Below, piece by piece: positions 5,263 to 6,228 of a stretch of DNA of 6,228 nucleotides. Made by a program: the position numbers and the translations under genes. This DNA comes from an uncultured Prevotella sp. GTDB taxonomy: Bacteria > Bacteroidota > Bacteroidia > Bacteroidales > Bacteroidaceae. The notes below the pieces were generated by a model. The model ran no database searches. It was not told where the DNA came from and saw only the letters and a program-made list of their open reading frames with translations. Numbering within the stretch: the first letter of the stretch is position 1; each line of letters starts with the position of its first letter. The stretch is taken from positions 1 through 6,228 of the forward strand of contig USPK01000063.1 in NCBI GenBank assembly GCA_900556465.1, written 5' to 3'.

Positions 5263-6036
5263 ATGCGAATCCTGATACTCGGAGCCGGGAAAATGGGCTC
5301 CTTCTTTGTCGACCTGCTCAGCTTCGAGCACGAGACAGCGGTCTACGACGTCGACCCGCGCCGCCTGCGTTTCATGTACAACACCCTGCGGTTCACGTCG
5401 CTCGACGAGGTGGACGAGTTCCGGCCCGAGCTCGTCATCAACGCCGTAACGTTGAAGTACACCGTCGACGTATTCCGCGACGTGGCCCCCCACTTGCCGG
5501 CCGACTGCATCCTGAGCGACATCGCCTCGGTCAAGACGGGTCTGCGCGAATACTACGCCACGTGCGGCCACCGCTACGTCTCCACGCACCCGATGTTTGG
5601 CCCCACGTTTGCGAACTTAGGGGCCCTGGCCAGCGAGAATGCCATCATCATCACCGAGGGTGACTACATGGGCCGCATCTTCTTTAAGGACTTGTACACG
5701 CGCCTGGGGCTCCACATCTGCGAATACACCTTCGACGAGCACGACGAGACGGTGGCCTATTCGCTGAGTATTCCCTTCGTCTCAACCTTTGTCTTCGCCG
5801 CTGTCATGAAGCACCAGGACGCCCCCGGCACTACTTTCAAACGCCACATGGCCATAGCCCGCGGCGTGCTGGGCGAGGACGACTGCCTGCTCCGCGAAAT
5901 CCTCTTCAACCCCCGCACCGGCCCGCAGGTGGACCGCATCTGCGCCGAACTCAAGGAACTGGAGGACATCATCCGCTCGCAGGACGAGGGGCGCTTGGAT
6001 GCCTATCTAAAGCGCATCCGCCATAACATCGCCTGA
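5263..6036 (+). CDS. tyrA: Prephenate dehydrogenase
   Basis: This enzyme oxidatively decarboxylates prephenate to 4-hydroxyphenylpyruvate, the precursor of tyrosine, using NAD(P). The 257-residue protein begins directly with a Rossmann motif, LGAGKMGSFF (6-15), followed by YDVDP (28-32), where Asp29 at the end of the second strand suggests a preference for NAD. SDIASVKTG (85-93) matches the family DxxSxK block. THPMFGPT (108-115) contains His109, the expected catalytic His. The C-terminal helical half holds FDEHDETVAYSLSIPF and FKRHMAIARGVL. There is neither a chorismate mutase nor an ACT domain, so no feedback domain is apparent. The ATG at 5263 places the Rossmann strand at the N-terminus as in relatives; the frame stays open to 4939, but that part lies inside the preceding gene and is not protein-like. 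The gene is last in the operon and is separated from the fusion gene by a GC-rich palindrome. Confidence 0.94.
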   Translation: MRILILGAGKMGSFFVDLLSFEHETAVYDVDPRRLRFMYNTLRFTSLDEVDEFRPELVINAVTLKYTVDVFRDVAPHLPADCILSDIASVKTGLREYYATCGHRYVSTHPMFGPTFANLGALASENAIIITEGDYMGRIFFKDLYTRLGLHICEYTFDEHDETVAYSLSIPFVSTFVFAAVMKHQDAPGTTFKRHMAIARGVLGEDDCLLREILFNPRTGPQVDRICAELKELEDIIRSQDEGRLDAYLKRIRHNIA

Positions 6037-6091
6037 CGCGGATGCAGCCCCCATGCCGCTGCGCCGGTCGCCGGCTTCCGTGGCCCTATGT

Positions 6092-6136
6092 TTATCCCCG
6101 CCACCGTACTTTGCGGACCGGCGGGGATGATTTTTT
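6092..6136 (+). terminator. Rho-independent terminator after tyrA
   Basis: ATCCCCGCC (6094-6102) pairs perfectly with GGCGGGGAT (6120-6128), extended outward by a T-G and a T-A pair. An inner CCG/CGG helix (6104-6106 with 6114-6116) sits in the loop. Six T residues follow at 6131-6136. The structure lies 55 nt after the tyrA stop and marks the probable end of the operon. Confidence 0.92.
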
Positions 6137-6180
6137 GGAAAAAAGCGATACGTAAAGCAGAAAATTTATTAAACCCGAAT
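6137..6180. other. AT-rich intergenic DNA after the operon terminator
   Basis: Base composition drops sharply from GC-rich coding sequence to A/T-rich sequence, as expected for the upstream region of another transcription unit. No consensus TAnnTTTG promoter, RNA gene or reading frame is visible in this stretch. Confidence 0.6.
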
Positions 6181-6228
6181 CGGTCATTAGAACTGAATTA
6201 TCTTCATTTCTAATGACCGCCATTAGAA
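6181..6228 (+). repeat. 12-bp perfect inverted repeat with a third partial copy at the window edge
   Basis: CGGTCATTAGAA (6181-6192) is mirrored by TTCTAATGACCG (6208-6219) across a 15-nt AT-rich spacer. A third unit in direct orientation, CATTAGAA, lies at 6221-6228 and runs to the window end. No U-tract is visible, so a terminator is not supported within the window. An ATG at 6213 falls in the second arm and is followed by five in-frame bases-worth of open sequence only (ACC GCC ATT AGA), too little to call a gene. The region could be an operator, a 5' leader hairpin or the edge of a repeat element. Confidence 0.75.

Noticed and set aside
6063..6075. Small GCCGG/CCGGC hairpin after tyrA
   Set aside because: A 5-bp stem with a 3-nt loop is common by chance in GC-rich DNA, and the real terminator lies just downstream.
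6107..6113. TACTTTG resembling a Bacteroidota -7 promoter element
   Set aside because: It has one base too few between TA and TTTG, no TTTG at the -33 distance, and lies in the loop of the operon terminator.
6181..6228. Beginning of a CRISPR array
   Set aside because: The units are only 8-12 bp, alternate in orientation and are separated by 15 and 1 bases, unlike CRISPR repeats and spacers.

Overview
The window comes from a GC-rich member of the Bacteroidota, most likely Bacteroidales. Three things point there. A textbook Bacteroidota promoter (TTTG, 19 nt, TAnnTTTG) sits at 1805-1835. The start codons lack clear Shine-Dalgarno sequences and often have A/T-rich upstream bases. The gene order pheA - aminotransferase - DAHP synthase/chorismate mutase fusion - tyrA, and the protein sequences themselves, resemble the aromatic amino acid operon of Bacteroides-like genomes. 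All supported genes lie on the + strand.

Positions 1-1752 hold two redox genes. The first encodes a membrane flavoprotein of the NosR/PceC type (FMN-binding domain, five visible membrane segments, two CxxxCP motifs), and its N-terminus appears to be missing. The second is a nitroreductase-family flavoprotein with an N-terminal membrane anchor or signal. No terminator is visible after them.

Positions 1753-2005 are the regulatory heart of the window. They contain a promoter, a 25-codon leader peptide with nine Phe/Tyr codons among twelve consecutive codons, and a Rho-independent terminator just before pheA. The 3' end of the leader reading frame is perfectly complementary to the 5' arm of that terminator. 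This is the layout of a ribosome-mediated transcription attenuator that would sense charged tRNA-Phe and tRNA-Tyr.

Positions 2006-6036 are the regulated operon: prephenate dehydratase with an ACT domain, a PLP aminotransferase, a DAHP synthase fused to chorismate mutase, and prephenate dehydrogenase. Together they supply the first step of the aromatic pathway and the steps from chorismate to Phe and Tyr; the intermediate shikimate genes are elsewhere. A GC-rich palindrome separates the last two genes. A strong terminator at 6092-6136 closes the operon. The final 90 bases are AT-rich and carry a perfect 12-bp inverted repeat plus a third partial copy, probably the upstream region of a gene outside the window.

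The most notable item is the Phe/Tyr attenuator. It is too short for ordinary gene calling, and it is easily hidden because an upstream in-frame ATG of pheA overlaps its terminator.
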